A stretch of DNA of 64,000 bases from NCBI RefSeq assembly GCF_030563405.1, contig NZ_CP130748.1, positions 1,736,001-1,800,000 of the forward strand. Direction: 5' to 3'. A program made the position numbers and the translations under genes. The notes under the pieces are model-generated. The model saw only the letters and a program-made list of their open reading frames with translations. It had not been told where the DNA came from and made no database searches. Shown in pieces: positions 55,627 to 64,000 of the stretch; position 1 is the stretch's first letter; the number at the start of each line of letters is the position of its first letter. The DNA comes from Vibrio sp. SNU_ST1 (GTDB taxonomy: Bacteria; Pseudomonadota; Gammaproteobacteria; Enterobacterales; Vibrionaceae).

Positions 55627-56514
55627 ATGAACAGTCGTATTACCCTGGCGCTGGAAAGTGCTCCAACAGCAATCAAAGCACTTTTGAGTGACATCGTATT
55701 AGCAGACAACTTTGACGCGACATTGTCTCCAGAGCAATTTGCCAGCCTACTGCAAGCAAGTGGTTTAGCGGATGACGAGCTACGTATTGCGCTACTTCCT
55801 TTTGCCGCAGCGTATTCTTACGCTCCGTTATCTGACTTTTATGTTGGTGCAATCGTGCGTGGTTTGTCTGGAACTCTGTATTTTGGTGCAAACCTTGAAA
55901 TCGCTGGTACTCAACTTGGTCAAACGGTTCACGCTGAACAATCAGCCATCAGCCACGCGTGGATGAAGGGTGAAGAAGGCCTTTCTGATATCACGATCAA
56001 CTTCAGCCCTTGTGGTCACTGTCGCCAATTCATGAACGAACTGACGACGGCAAAAGAACTTAAAGTTCAATTACCACAGCGTGATGAAATGTCACTGCAA
56101 GAATACCTACCAGACTCTTTCGGCCCTGCTGATTTGGGGATTACTACTGGCCTAATGACTAAGCTGGATCACCAGTACACGTCAGAAGAAACCAGCCCTG
56201 TTGTGGTAAGCGCACTAGCAGCATTAAACCGTAGCCATGCGCCATATACTAAAAATCTAAGCGGCGTTTCACTACAGCTAACAACTGGCGAAATTTTTAC
56301 GGGTGCATACGCAGAAAATGCGGCATTTAACCCGAGCCTTCCGCCACTACAAGTAGCACTTGTGCAACTGAAATTGGCTGGCTTCGATTTCGAACAGATT
56401 GAAAACGCAGCGTTGGTTGAAATCGCAGATGGCAGCATTAGCCACTTAGCGGATACTCAATCGACATTAGAAGCGATTAACCCTGACATTCCAGTGACTT
56501 ACTTAGCAATCTAA
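55627..56514 (+). CDS. cdd: Cytidine deaminase, E. coli-type two-domain form
   Basis: A 295-aa zinc enzyme. The catalytic domain has [20 protein letters not shown] near 90-109 (His-Ala-Glu) and [10 protein letters not shown] near 129-138 (zinc Cys pair). The degenerate C-terminal domain begins near 190. Deaminates cytidine and deoxycytidine to uridine forms for nucleoside salvage. Ribosome site aagga; likely CRP/CytR sites upstream. Confidence 0.95.
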   Translation: MNSRITLALESAPTAIKALLSDIVLADNFDATLSPEQFASLLQASGLADDELRIALLPFAAAYSYAPLSDFYVGAIVRGLSGTLYFGANLEIAGTQLGQTVHAEQSAISHAWMKGEEGLSDITINFSPCGHCRQFMNELTTAKELKVQLPQRDEMSLQEYLPDSFGPADLGITTGLMTKLDHQYTSEETSPVVVSALAALNRSHAPYTKNLSGVSLQLTTGEIFTGAYAENAAFNPSLPPLQVALVQLKLAGFDFEQIENAALVEIADGSISHLADTQSTLEAINPDIPVTYLAI

Positions 56515-56542
56515 GTACATCTAATTAACAAAAATTCAAATA

Positions 56543-56573
56543 AGCAGCCCTATTTAACAGGGCTGCTTTTTTT
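56543..56573 (+). terminator. cdd terminator
   Basis: agcagccct (56543-56551) pairs with agggctgct (56559-56567), followed by a T-run. Confidence 0.9.
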
Positions 56574-56598
56574 ATCCCTGCAATTAACGCAACAGCTC

Positions 56599-56614
56599 GC
56601 GCAAACGTTTGCTT
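56599..56614. promoter_or_regulatory. PurR operator upstream of purT
   Basis: gcgcaaacgtttgctt at 56599-56614 matches the PurR consensus, with a 12-bp perfect palindrome gcaaacgtttgc at 56601-56612. 68 bp before the purT start, so purine (hypoxanthine/guanine) repression is expected. Confidence 0.85.
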
Positions 56615-56681
56615 TTATCATTAAAATAAGTATGATCTCCCCGTTTTCAATCAATCGTTCAAAAGATCGGAAGGAATTTCT

Positions 56682-57857
56682 ATGTTTGGTACTGCTACTC
56701 GTGAAAATGCTACTCGTGTACTTCTATTAGGTTCAGGTGAACTCGGCAAAGAAGTTGCTATCGAGTGCCAACGTTTAGGTTTGGAAGTTATTGCTTGTGA
56801 CCGTTATGCAGACGCACCAGCGATGCAAGTCGCGCATCGTAGCCATGTACTAAACATGTTAGACGGCGATGCACTTCAAGCGATCATTGAACTAGAAAAG
56901 CCAGATTATGTGGTTCCTGAAATTGAAGCTATTGCCACCAGCAAGTTAGTTGAGCTAGAAGCACAAGGTTTGAATGTCGTTCCAACTGCGAATGCAACTA
57001 AGCTAACGATGAACCGGGAAGGTATCCGTCGCCTAGCCGCAGAAGAGCTAAAGCTAAGCACTTCTCCTTACCGCTTTTCAGACACCTTTGAAGATTTCGC
57101 AGCAGCTGTTGAATTCGTCGGCATGCCTTGTGTCGTTAAGCCAGTAATGAGTTCATCAGGTAAAGGTCAAAGTGTTATCAAAACAGAAGAAGACATTCAA
57201 AAGTCTTGGGACTACGCACAAGAAGGTGGTCGTACTGGTGCGGGCCGTGTAATCGTTGAAGGCTTCATCGACTTTGATTACGAAATCACGTTACTGACCG
57301 TTCGCGCAGTCGACGGCGTTCATTTCTGTGCACCAATCGGCCACCGTCAAGAAGATGGTGATTACCGTGAATCATGGCAGCCACAAGTAATGTCAGACAA
57401 CGCACTTAAAGCTGCGCAATACACTGCTGAACAAGTGGTTAACGCACTCGGTGGTCACGGTATCTTCGGTGTTGAGTTGTTCGTTAAAGGCGATCACGTA
57501 ATCTTCAATGAAGTATCCCCTCGCCCACACGATACAGGCTTGGTTACTTTGATGTCTCAAGACTCGTCGGAATTCGCACTGCACGTACGTGCCTTTACCG
57601 GTATGCCGATTAAATCAATTACTCAGTATGGGCCATGTGCATCTGCGGTTATTCTAGGCCAAGGCACTTCAACTAACATCCGTTTTGAAGGCCTTACAGA
57701 GGCGCTAGACGCACCACAAACGCAAGTTCGCTTGTTTGGTAAGCCTGATATCGATGGTCGCCGTCGTCTAGGTGTGGCGCTTACTCGACGCAACAGCACA
57801 GAGACTGCGATTGATGATGCAATTGAGAGCGCTTCGAAAGTAAAAGTGATTTATTAG
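56682..57857 (+). CDS. purT: Formate-dependent phosphoribosylglycinamide formyltransferase
   Basis: A 391-aa ATP-grasp enzyme. N-domain [17 protein letters not shown] near 10-26; PEIEAIAT near 85; ATP-grasp [14 protein letters not shown] near 153-166 and the metal-binding [23 protein letters not shown] split near 265-287. It makes FGAR from GAR, formate and ATP in purine synthesis. PurR box upstream, shared terminator downstream. Confidence 0.96.
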   Translation: MFGTATRENATRVLLLGSGELGKEVAIECQRLGLEVIACDRYADAPAMQVAHRSHVLNMLDGDALQAIIELEKPDYVVPEIEAIATSKLVELEAQGLNVVPTANATKLTMNREGIRRLAAEELKLSTSPYRFSDTFEDFAAAVEFVGMPCVVKPVMSSSGKGQSVIKTEEDIQKSWDYAQEGGRTGAGRVIVEGFIDFDYEITLLTVRAVDGVHFCAPIGHRQEDGDYRESWQPQVMSDNALKAAQYTAEQVVNALGGHGIFGVELFVKGDHVIFNEVSPRPHDTGLVTLMSQDSSEFALHVRAFTGMPIKSITQYGPCASAVILGQGTSTNIRFEGLTEALDAPQTQVRLFGKPDIDGRRRLGVALTRRNSTETAIDDAIESASKVKVIY

Positions 57858-57902
57858 CTAGCTATTCAATTCTGAACAATCACGACTTCAAATCTGAACA
57901 AT

Positions 57903-57934
57903 AAAAAAGACGGGCTATCGAGCCCGTCTTTTTG
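57903..57934. terminator. Bidirectional terminator, purT / tpm
   Basis: agacgggct (57908-57916) pairs with agcccgtct (57921-57929) around atcg, with A6 before and T5 after, between convergent genes. Confidence 0.92.
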
Positions 57935-57987
57935 TTGGTGTTGTCTTTTTTATTTAAGCGGTCTTTTCGCTTGAAAGCTCACTTCAC

Positions 57988-58641
57988 TTAAGCGTCTGAC
58001 TCAATCAAATACACTTCTTCACTGAATCGAGACAAGCCTTTCTTAGCAATCTTCGGATGTTCATCGTCCGCAATATCTTGATTCAACAATGTGATTTTGT
58101 ATCCAGAGAACAACTGATCGATCTCTAGTTTAGGTACGCTAAACGGAGGCCCTGCCATCTCGCTTTGGTCGTAATCCAGAGTCACCAGAAGGACCTTACC
58201 GCCCGGTTTCAGCAGTTGTTTCAAACGCTCTACATACTGTGTGCGCATCTCTTCTGGCAAGGCAACTAAAGACGCTCGGTCATAGATAATATCAACAGGT
58301 TGGATTGGCGCGGTGAAGTAATCACCTGTATAGATGTTCAGTTCATCGAATTGGTAGAGCTCGTGCTGACCGCTAATTTGAGTCACAGTTGGCGTGTAAA
58401 GGTGCTCTGCAAAAAATGCGCGAACCGCAATCTGGCTGAGTTCGACACCTTGCACGTCACTATGCTTTGTCGCCAACCAAATCAAATCTTCACTCTTGCC
58501 ACAAAGAGGCACAAACACACTCTTCTCATAGTTAGGCTCAGTCTTTTCCCAAAATTTAATCAGAAGTGGGTTTACATCTTCAAGGTGGAAACCAATTTGG
58601 TTGGCTGCCCATTTATTGTGCCAAAATTCAGGATTATTCAT
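57988..58641 (-). CDS. tpm: Thiopurine S-methyltransferase
   Basis: A 217-aa SAM methylase: [20 protein letters not shown] near 6-25 is the family start, [16 protein letters not shown] near 44 binds SAM, and [16 protein letters not shown] near 118 follows. Bacterial Tpm methylates tellurite, selenite and thiopurines. Normal length. Ends at the shared terminator with purT. Confidence 0.94.
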   Translation of the reverse strand: MNNPEFWHNKWAANQIGFHLEDVNPLLIKFWEKTEPNYEKSVFVPLCGKSEDLIWLATKHSDVQGVELSQIAVRAFFAEHLYTPTVTQISGQHELYQFDELNIYTGDYFTAPIQPVDIIYDRASLVALPEEMRTQYVERLKQLLKPGGKVLLVTLDYDQSEMAGPPFSVPKLEIDQLFSGYKITLLNQDIADDEHPKIAKKGLSRFSEEVYLIESDA

Positions 58642-58963
58642 CTTTCGTTCATGTTAAACAGTCATAATGCAAGGGTACAGTATAGAGAGGTAAGAGCAAC
58701 CTTAGCTTGGCTGAAAGTACCAAATTGGTTTCGAAAATAACGGAAACGGCTGAGTTCAAAGTTCTCGAAATTGCGGAACTAACGGTTGGATTATTTGTCT
58801 ATATCTTCACATTTTAAAGCGATATTAAACGTTAGAGTTGGTTTCTGTCTTAGCTAGCCCCATTTAATATGTAGTGAGTTTAGTTAAGCTATTTTTACTC
58901 TTATGCGTTACTGGTTACCCCTTTTGATTACCCGTTTTTGTAACCTTGTATTTTGGAGTTTGA
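58642..58963. other. Intergenic region between tpm and relV
   Basis: Both genes start from here in opposite directions, so two promoters are expected. No ORF looks coding and I recognise no operator. Confidence 0.4.
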
Positions 58964-59740
58964 ATGAGTGTATTTCTCCGTACGACGGCCCTAATGCTTC
59001 TAGTATTGAGCCGAGCGCCTGCATTCGCAGCAGCACCTGTTTCAACAAGTTCGACTGATCAAACGCGCACTCCTGCGCAAAACCAAGTTTCATCAAACGT
59101 ATTCCGTCATAGTTTGAGCGGCCTTTACGGCATCAAAGCCTTCGACTCACGCCCGACTCAGCCTTACACCGACTTCGACATTCTGTACAGCAAAGCGCAT
59201 CAAGGCCAAGCTGAACTAGAAACTATCTGTAAAAGTACTGCCCTACTCACCAACTCTGAAGCGCTATTTGCTGGCGTTAAATCTCAAGCTCGTGCAGAAG
59301 AAAAAATCGCCCTTGAGCTTGATGGTAATGTAACGAAAATTACCGACTTAGCCCGCGCAACTATCATCGCGAACGATGTAGAGAGCTTGGTTGAAGTGTA
59401 CGAAGCGCTAAGCCGCGAAGCAGATGTTGTTAAGCTGAAAAACAAGTTTAAATCACCAGCCGACTCTGGCTACCGTGACCTTAACTTGTTGGTTCGTTTG
59501 CCTAAGACCAACATCATTGCAGAGGTTCAACTTCACTTAAAAGCCATCGCTGATGTGAAAAGTGGTCCTGAACACGAACTCTACGAAATCATTCAAGGCA
59601 TTGAACGTCACGCTATTGCAGAACAGCGCCCAATTAACGATATCGAAGCGGCACAAATCAATAGCCTAAGACGCCAATCTTTAGAGCTATACCAACAAGC
59701 ATGGCAACCGTACATTACCACGCACATTAAAGCGGCATAA
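58964..59740 (+). CDS. relV: RelV-type small alarmone synthetase with signal-peptide-like N-terminus
   Basis: A 258-aa protein. Residues 1-22 look like a Sec signal (basic Arg6, hydrophobic LMLLVLSRAPAFA, AxA site). The synthetase domain (about 60-225) has ITDLARATIIANDVESLVEVY near 126-146 and GYRDLNLLVRLP near 166-177 followed by IIAEVQLHLKAI, the RelA/SpoT synthase pattern; no HD hydrolase, TGS or ACT part is present. This matches V. cholerae RelV in length and neighbourhood (tpm, purT, ihfA). It makes (p)ppGpp from ATP and GTP/GDP. Ribosome site ggag 8 bases upstream of the ATG. The apparent export signal conflicts with a cytosolic substrate. Confidence 0.88.
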   Translation: MSVFLRTTALMLLVLSRAPAFAAAPVSTSSTDQTRTPAQNQVSSNVFRHSLSGLYGIKAFDSRPTQPYTDFDILYSKAHQGQAELETICKSTALLTNSEALFAGVKSQARAEEKIALELDGNVTKITDLARATIIANDVESLVEVYEALSREADVVKLKNKFKSPADSGYRDLNLLVRLPKTNIIAEVQLHLKAIADVKSGPEHELYEIIQGIERHAIAEQRPINDIEAAQINSLRRQSLELYQQAWQPYITTHIKAA

Positions 59741-59764
59741 CCGCTTATCATAAACAAGAACGAC

Positions 59765-59796
59765 AAAGGGCTGCATAATAGCAGCCCTTTCTTTTT
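59765..59796 (+). terminator. relV terminator
   Basis: aaagggctgc (59765-59774) pairs with gcagcccttt (59781-59790), followed by cttttt. Confidence 0.9.
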
Positions 59797-59868
59797 ATTT
59801 GTGCTCTCGCGTTGCTTTCATTAATTCATTACTAACAGAAAGCAAAATATAGGGGTGTCACTATTAGT

Positions 59869-59900
59869 GGTTAACGAGAAGGGTGGTTAACGAGAAGGGT
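59869..59900. repeat. Two perfect 16-bp tandem copies
   Basis: ggttaacgagaagggt at 59869-59884 and 59885-59900, then a decayed third start (agttaagaaaag). Between relV and ihfA. Confidence 0.85.
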
Positions 59901-59986
59901 AGTTAAGAAAAGAGAGTAAGGTGATACCACTAAGAGAAACTAGTGACAAAAAGTCAGCAAATTATGCATAAGACGTAGATACAAAA

Positions 59987-60007
59987 AGACCACGCTAGGC
60001 GTGGTCT
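59987..60007 (-). terminator. ihfA terminator
   Basis: agaccacgc (59987-59995) pairs with gcgtggtct (59999-60007), loop tag; on the minus strand a T5 follows. Confidence 0.9.
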
Positions 60008-60016
60008 ATTGCTTGG

Positions 60017-60313
60017 CTACTTCTCGATTTTAATATTTTCGACTCGGGCCTTTAGTTTTTGTCCCGGTCTAAAAGTAACAACACGTCGAGCAGAAATTGG
60101 AATGTCTTCACCAGTTTTCGGGTTACGACCAGGTCGCTCGTTTTTCTCACGAAGATCAAAGTTACCAAAACCAGACAGTTTTACCTGTTCGCCATTTTCA
60201 AGTGCCTTACGAACTTCTTCGAAAAACACTTCAACCGTTTCCTTGGCATCCCGCTTGCTGTATCCGAGTGTTTCAAACAGGTTCTCAGCCAAATCGGCTT
60301 TAGTGAGTGCCAT
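60017..60313 (-). CDS. ihfA: Integration host factor alpha subunit
   Basis: A 98-aa HU/IHF-family DNA-bending protein: [20 protein letters not shown] start, [26 protein letters not shown] split near 42-68 with the Arg-Pro-Gly-Arg-Asn-Pro tip of the arm, [20 protein letters not shown] near 72. These fit IHF alpha, not HU. Ribosome site gagga. In E. coli ihfA follows pheT; here no pheT lies upstream, so it must use its own promoter. Confidence 0.96.
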   Translation of the reverse strand: MALTKADLAENLFETLGYSKRDAKETVEVFFEEVRKALENGEQVKLSGFGNFDLREKNERPGRNPKTGEDIPISARRVVTFRPGQKLKARVENIKIEK

Positions 60314-60760
60314 AAAACTTTCCTCAAAGCTATGTTATACATTGCTACCATCTTCAGTAGCGCCAAAGCATTTACCCTATTCAATCAATGAGATAAGGTC
60401 ATTTACAAGGAAAGTGTATGCCAAGCTTCTGATTTTCGCCAACTTTTTTATCTCATCTATTTAATTATTCTTTCAAATCAGGAAGATAACGCCCTGGTAA
60501 AGTCACAGATATAGCTAAAAAACACCTAAACAACAGGTACGATGTGATATTAAATATCGCAAAATACAACATAAGTAGAATTTAAAACTTTAGTGTTCTA
60601 AAAGATAATTTTTGAGACCTCTATCCTATACCCAATAAAATCAGCTACTTGATTTGATATCAAACTCAACAGAGGTTACTAAGTAAGCATTATTAAATAT
60701 GATATTTGTATCATTTCAGAATTTAATTCGAATCGGCATGAATAGTTTATGCTGCCATAG
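60314..60760. other. Upstream region of ihfA
   Basis: No coding ORF; no trace of pheT. Two perfect palindromes, gatattaaatatc (60546-60558) and tttgatatcaaa (60653-60664), could be operators for ihfA or the SDR gene's 3' region; both are AT-rich so chance is possible. Confidence 0.4.
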
Positions 60761-61492
60761 CTAATATTGCACATGACTAGTCGATGCTCCATCAACATAC
60801 CAGTTAGCTCCCGAGACAAAACTCGCAACAGGGCTTGAAATAAAGGTGACCACATCAGCTATTTCTTTAGGATTTGCCAAGCGACCCATTGGATTTCTAT
60901 CGATAACTTTCTGAAAAATGTCCGGCTCTTCACACTTACATCGCCCCCATAAACCCTCAGCAATATATGTATCTCCAGGGGAGACGGTATTAACCCTCAC
61001 CTTAGAAACGTAGGTCAAAGACAAGGATTTCATGTAATGGGCTAAAGCAGCCTTACCCGCCCCATATGCATTAGCGTCACAAACAGTATAGCCACTCGCT
61101 TTTGATCCAATATAGGTTATTGCAGCACAACGCGATTCAAGTAACTTAGGTAAGACTAACGTGATGGCCTGCTGCGTAGCGGCAATATCTTTCAGTAGAA
61201 CATCCTCCCACTCATCAGAAAGCGTACTGACATTGGGAACGAAGATATCGATATCAGGAATAGACCCAATCCAAGTTTTCATTTGCGCCAAATCGTGAAC
61301 ATTGACTACTTTACCAACAACTTGTTTATTTGCCTTTCCGAGTTGTATAAGCAGCTTATCTATTCGCTGTTGAGAACGTCCACAGAACCAAACATTTGCC
61401 CCTTCGTTGGCAAAGCCTTCAACTATTTTCGCTCCAATTCCACTAGAACCGCCAGTGACAACAACATTGATATTCTCTAACCCTAAATTCAT
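60761..61492 (-). CDS. Short-chain dehydrogenase/reductase
   Basis: A 243-aa classical SDR: NAD(P) motif VTGGSSGIGAK near 12-22, PNVSTLS near 86 in place of NNAG, ITYIGSKAS (Ser) near 126, YGAGKAALAHYMKSL near 144-158 (Tyr and Lys), PGDTYIAEG near 170. The NNAG change to PNVS occurs in some SDR subgroups. The gene is divergent from the XRE-type regulator at 61621. Substrate unknown. Confidence 0.88.
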   Translation of the reverse strand: MNLGLENINVVVTGGSSGIGAKIVEGFANEGANVWFCGRSQQRIDKLLIQLGKANKQVVGKVVNVHDLAQMKTWIGSIPDIDIFVPNVSTLSDEWEDVLLKDIAATQQAITLVLPKLLESRCAAITYIGSKASGYTVCDANAYGAGKAALAHYMKSLSLTYVSKVRVNTVSPGDTYIAEGLWGRCKCEEPDIFQKVIDRNPMGRLANPKEIADVVTFISSPVASFVSGANWYVDGASTSHVQY

Positions 61493-61620
61493 CTTAGCCT
61501 CTCAAATAGCACCTACCACTGAAAGAAAGTATCAAAAATGATCGCTTACATTTCAAAGAGAATTATAAAAGTGACACTTTGTGCTACCTTAAGTACATGG
61601 AATAGTGATGGTATAGAGTA

Positions 61621-62379
61621 ATGGATACACTTGACGACGAAATTTGTACGACAATCAAACGCCATTTAAAAAAGGTAGGTATCTCTTATAGAGAAGTTTC
61701 AGAGTTCACAGGAATCTCCGAAATAGGCATTAAAAGAATGCTGAACGGCCATCAATCGCTCTCTATCTTGAAGTTACAAAAGATATGTAAATTAATTCAG
61801 CTTCCTCTATCAGCCATTATCACAGAAGCAGAAGAAGCATTAGCTTCAGTGTCATTATTTACGGACGAGCAAGACGCAGCCTTCTGTGAAGAACCGGCGT
61901 TGTTTACGATTTTCCAAGATATTGTAAATGAAGGGGCAAACGCCCAGCAGTTAATGGCCAGTTATGACTTAAACAAACCATCACTGCATATCTACCTCAG
62001 GAAACTTGAACAGTTAAACCTAATAACGATGTTATTAGGTTTAAAATTCCACGTCACTGTTCCTGCCAATATTGCTTTCTCTGAACAAGCGCGGTTTAGC
62101 GCCATGTTCAAAAACCAAGTCATAGATGCTCTAAAACAGGCAGTGCAATATATCGATGTAAGTAACAAACAAGCTTACTTTATTACGACCAAACTCAGGC
62201 TGACCGAAGACGAATTTAAAGAATATAACGCTAGGCTTGAGGAGTTAATGTTCAAGACCCTAAAGGTCAGTCAGTCGCGTAGCCGAATGACTGAAGGGGT
62301 CAACGACTATGCTATTGTCGACATGGGTGCTAAAGGTATTTTCCACCCTAAACTCAAAGCACCAGTAAATTTAGTTTAG
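61621..62379 (+). CDS. XRE-type HTH regulator with uncharacterised C-terminal domain
   Basis: A 252-aa protein. The HTH (about 9-60) has KKVGISYREVSEFTGISEIGIKRMLNG. Residues about 80-135 look like a second winged-helix (YDLNKPSLHIYLRKLEQLNLI). The C-terminal part (about 150-235) resembles the C-domain of small TIGR-type vibrio regulators (LRLTEDEFKEYNARLEELM). Divergent from the SDR gene (128 bp between), so it probably controls it. Confidence 0.78.
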   Translation: MDTLDDEICTTIKRHLKKVGISYREVSEFTGISEIGIKRMLNGHQSLSILKLQKICKLIQLPLSAIITEAEEALASVSLFTDEQDAAFCEEPALFTIFQDIVNEGANAQQLMASYDLNKPSLHIYLRKLEQLNLITMLLGLKFHVTVPANIAFSEQARFSAMFKNQVIDALKQAVQYIDVSNKQAYFITTKLRLTEDEFKEYNARLEELMFKTLKVSQSRSRMTEGVNDYAIVDMGAKGIFHPKLKAPVNLV

Positions 62380-62386
62380 GTATGCC

Positions 62387-62533
62387 TTAACAGCGCCAAT
62401 GTTCTAACAACATTGTGCAATTACTTTTTAAGAGTTTAGTTGCCTTATCGGTTTGAGCCGCACTCGCAGGTTTCACAATCAAACCGATCCCGACTAAGAA
62501 CAACGCCGATGCAAACACGTTAGAAGAAGATGC
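62387..62533 (-). pseudogene. C-terminal remnant of an EamA/DMT transporter
   Basis: On the minus strand, from about 62533 to the TAA at 62387-62389, the frame reads SNVFASALFLVGIGLIVKP then a polar tail of about 25 residues. The hydrophobic helix and GLIVKP end are typical of the last TM helix of EamA exporters. No upstream part exists; the frame breaks into the MocR remnant. Confidence 0.6.
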
Positions 62534-62539
62534 TCTCAG

Positions 62540-62833
62540 ATCCTTTCTTTACGCCAACAATACCTAAGTTATTTAGCCCAACATCTACCTCAAGACGTGA
62601 AGATAAGTAACCCACAAGGTGGCATGGTACTTTGGTTACAAATCCCAAATTTGAACCAGAAAATTTTTGCTCAAGCGGTAGCTGATCAGAATCTTGATAT
62701 CAGGCTTGGACACCTATTCAGCACGCTCGATCTCTACAGCAACTGCCTACGCATCAATATTGGTTATTCGTTAGAGGGAAAAGCTAAACAGGAATTGAAC
62801 GACTTAATAGAACTGATTCATATTCATAGCTAA
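62540..62833 (+). pseudogene. C-terminal remnant of a MocR/GntR-type PLP regulator
   Basis: On the plus strand, from about 62540 the frame reads LSLRQQYLSYLAQHLPQDVK, then NPQGGMVLWLQIPN near the middle and LRINIGYSLEG near the end, stop 62831-62833. These match the C-terminal end of MocR-type aminotransferase-like regulators. The HTH and PLP-Lys parts are absent. Its 5' break touches the EamA remnant. The GTG at 62597 gives 78 aa but is not a real start. Confidence 0.7.
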
Positions 62834-63146
62834 CACGTGCCAGTTCATAATACGCAGCTAGTTCATAATACGAAGCTAGCACACCAAATCTTTTCAGAAT
62901 CAATTTTTCATGGCCATTCGAACACCGAATTTTAATAGCCTTTTATCATAAAAAAGAAGGCTATCATTCCTATTTGAACTAGGTTAATGCCCCGCACCGT
63001 AAGGAAAATGACTCGCTTCGATACCTTTAAACACTGAGTTTGCTAGCACATACAAAATTATGCAAACTGGCTAATGACACATCACTTTTTAACTTCAATA
63101 TACAACCGCCGGCGCTGGCGTTTTCCCGTATTTGAAGAGAATAATT
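62834..63146. other. Upstream region of cqsA
   Basis: No coding ORF. A hairpin atagcctt/aaggctat (62934-62964) with A-rich loop could end the remnant transcript. A GC-rich stem (cgccggcgctggcg, about 63107-63120) followed by tttt lies 26 bases before the cqsA start and could affect its expression. No Qrr-pairing site was established. Confidence 0.4.
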
Positions 63147-64000
63147 ATGAGTGATACAACAAAAAACAAACCACTACCTTCCTTTATCGAAGAACGCTTG
63201 AACTTCTATATTCAAGACCTCATTACCCAGAACCAAAGCCAAAATCACTTGGTATTGGGTAAACGACCTCAGCGCAACGCCGTTGTGATGCAGAGCAATG
63301 ATTACTTAGCACTGTCACACAACAAACCGATCCAAGACGCCCATCAAGCGGCGATTATCGAACACGATGACAACGTAGTGATGTCTGCAATTTTCTTACA
63401 AGATGAAAAGTCTAAACCTGCGTTTGAAACCGAACTCGCGAACTATGTCGGAATGGAGAGCGGTTTGCTTTCTCAGTCGGGTTGGGCGGCCAATATTGGG
63501 CTATTGCAAACCATCTGCCCACCGGGCACACCTGTGTACATTGACTTTTTTGCACACATGTCGCTATGGGAAGGCATTCGCGCTGCCGGCGGCGTCGCCC
63601 ACCCGTTTATGCATAACAATATGAATCACCTGCGCAAACAGTTAGAGCGCCACGGCTCAGGCGTTATTGTGGTCGATTCGGTTTACAGTACTATTGGGAC
63701 CATCGCCCCACTACGCGACATCTACGAAATGGCGCAGGAATTTGATTGTGCCGTCGTCGTTGATGAATCCCACTCACTAGGGACACACGGAGAAAAAGGT
63801 GCTGGATTAGTTCATGCATTGGGGCTCACTAACCAAGTCGACTTCATCACCGTCAGCTTGGCAAAAACCTTCGCTTACCGCGCAGGGGCCATCCTAGGTC
63901 CTAAACAACTATCTAGAACCTTACCGTTTGTGGCGTACCCTGCGATTTTTAGCTCAACCGTATTGCCGCAAGAAGTGATTCGCTTAGAGAAAACGTTGGA
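63147..64000 (+). CDS. cqsA: CAI-1 autoinducer synthase, 3' end outside window
   Basis: The frame starts at ATG 63147 (ribosome site gaagaga) and stays open to the right edge (284 codons). It is an alpha-oxoamine synthase: QSNDYLALS near 48-56, SQSGWAANIGLLQT near 111-124, VVDSVYSTIGTIAPL near 172-186, DESHSLGTHGEKGAG near 206-220 and the PLP lysine in SLAKTFAYRAGAI near 236-248. These match CqsA, including the HLVLGKRPQRNAVVMQS start region. It makes the (S)-3-hydroxytridecan-4-one-type quorum signal from SAM and an acyl-CoA. The partner sensor cqsS is not in view. Confidence 0.93.
   Translation, partial: MSDTTKNKPLPSFIEERLNFYIQDLITQNQSQNHLVLGKRPQRNAVVMQSNDYLALSHNKPIQDAHQAAIIEHDDNVVMSAIFLQDEKSKPAFETELANYVGMESGLLSQSGWAANIGLLQTICPPGTPVYIDFFAHMSLWEGIRAAGGVAHPFMHNNMNHLRKQLERHGSGVIVVDSVYSTIGTIAPLRDIYEMAQEFDCAVVVDESHSLGTHGEKGAGLVHALGLTNQVDFITVSLAKTFAYRAGAILGPKQLSRTLPFVAYPAIFSSTVLPQEVIRLEKTL

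Noticed and set aside
58300..58740. 146-codon plus-strand frame opposite tpm
   Set aside because: Antisense to tpm; no ribosome site and no protein-like motifs.
1..64000. CRISPR array, rRNA genes, insertion sequences or prophage
   Set aside because: No regularly spaced identical repeats, no transposase or integrase reading frame, and no rRNA-like sequence were seen.

Overview
The window reads as a contiguous piece of a marine Vibrio chromosome. Ihf-alpha, a RelV-type alarmone synthetase, tpm, purT, E. coli-type cdd, lrgAB, sbcB, a cobTSUC salvage cluster, astE, btuCD, metA and the autoinducer synthase cqsA together are a Vibrionaceae gene set. The moderate-to-low GC look and gene content fit the Splendidus clade, but the species call is inference. 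The order relV-tpm-purT-cdd-sbcB suggests chromosome I. Both window edges cut genes: purA2 on the left and cqsA on the right.

Region 1 (1-15.1 kb) is a defence island between purA2 and a tRNA-Val(GAC). Eight genes all run on the minus strand. In transcription order they are a UPF1/IGHMBP2-like SF1B helicase, a UvrD-like SF1A helicase overlapping it by one base, hsdM-hsdS-hsdR of a type I restriction-modification system, then zorA-zorB-zorE-like genes of a type II-like Zorya system. An imperfect 109-bp palindrome with 22-bp tandem units sits between hsdS and hsdR. The two-helicase cassette at the head of the array is the best candidate here for an undescribed defence module.

Region 2 (15.1-31 kb) is mostly core genome. 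It holds a DUF2726/zinc-finger protein, a 61-aa protein behind a perfect FNR site, a TPR-GGDEF protein, a PepT-like peptidase, metA with three tandem MetJ boxes, a PilW-like lipoprotein, rlmF with a basic N-terminal extension, a YgjP-like metalloprotein, a glutaredoxin, a LysR/MFS divergent pair, DUF1415, a GAF-GGDEF protein, a MazG/HisE-like protein and an AaaT/YhhY-like acetyltransferase.

Region 3 (31-42.5 kb) holds a secreted AA10 chitin/cellulose monooxygenase, btuCD, astE, a PepF-type peptidase and the B12 lower-ligand assembly genes cobC-cobU-cobS-cobT. After this comes a stretch with two tiny candidate ORFs ending in a terminator.

Region 4 (42.5-60.3 kb) holds the cystine transporter tcyP, a DUF218 protein and a sphingomyelinase paired with a membrane-anchored, possibly foldase-like protein. 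It continues with an AraC/DUF2804/sterol-desaturase group, sbcB, lrgAB, cdd (CRP/CytR-like sites), purT (PurR box), tpm, relV with a signal-peptide-like N-terminus, and ihfA.

Region 5 (60.3-64 kb) lies upstream of ihfA and looks rearranged. It has a divergent SDR/XRE-regulator pair, a scar made of the outward-facing C-terminal stubs of an EamA transporter and a MocR regulator, and then cqsA running off the edge.
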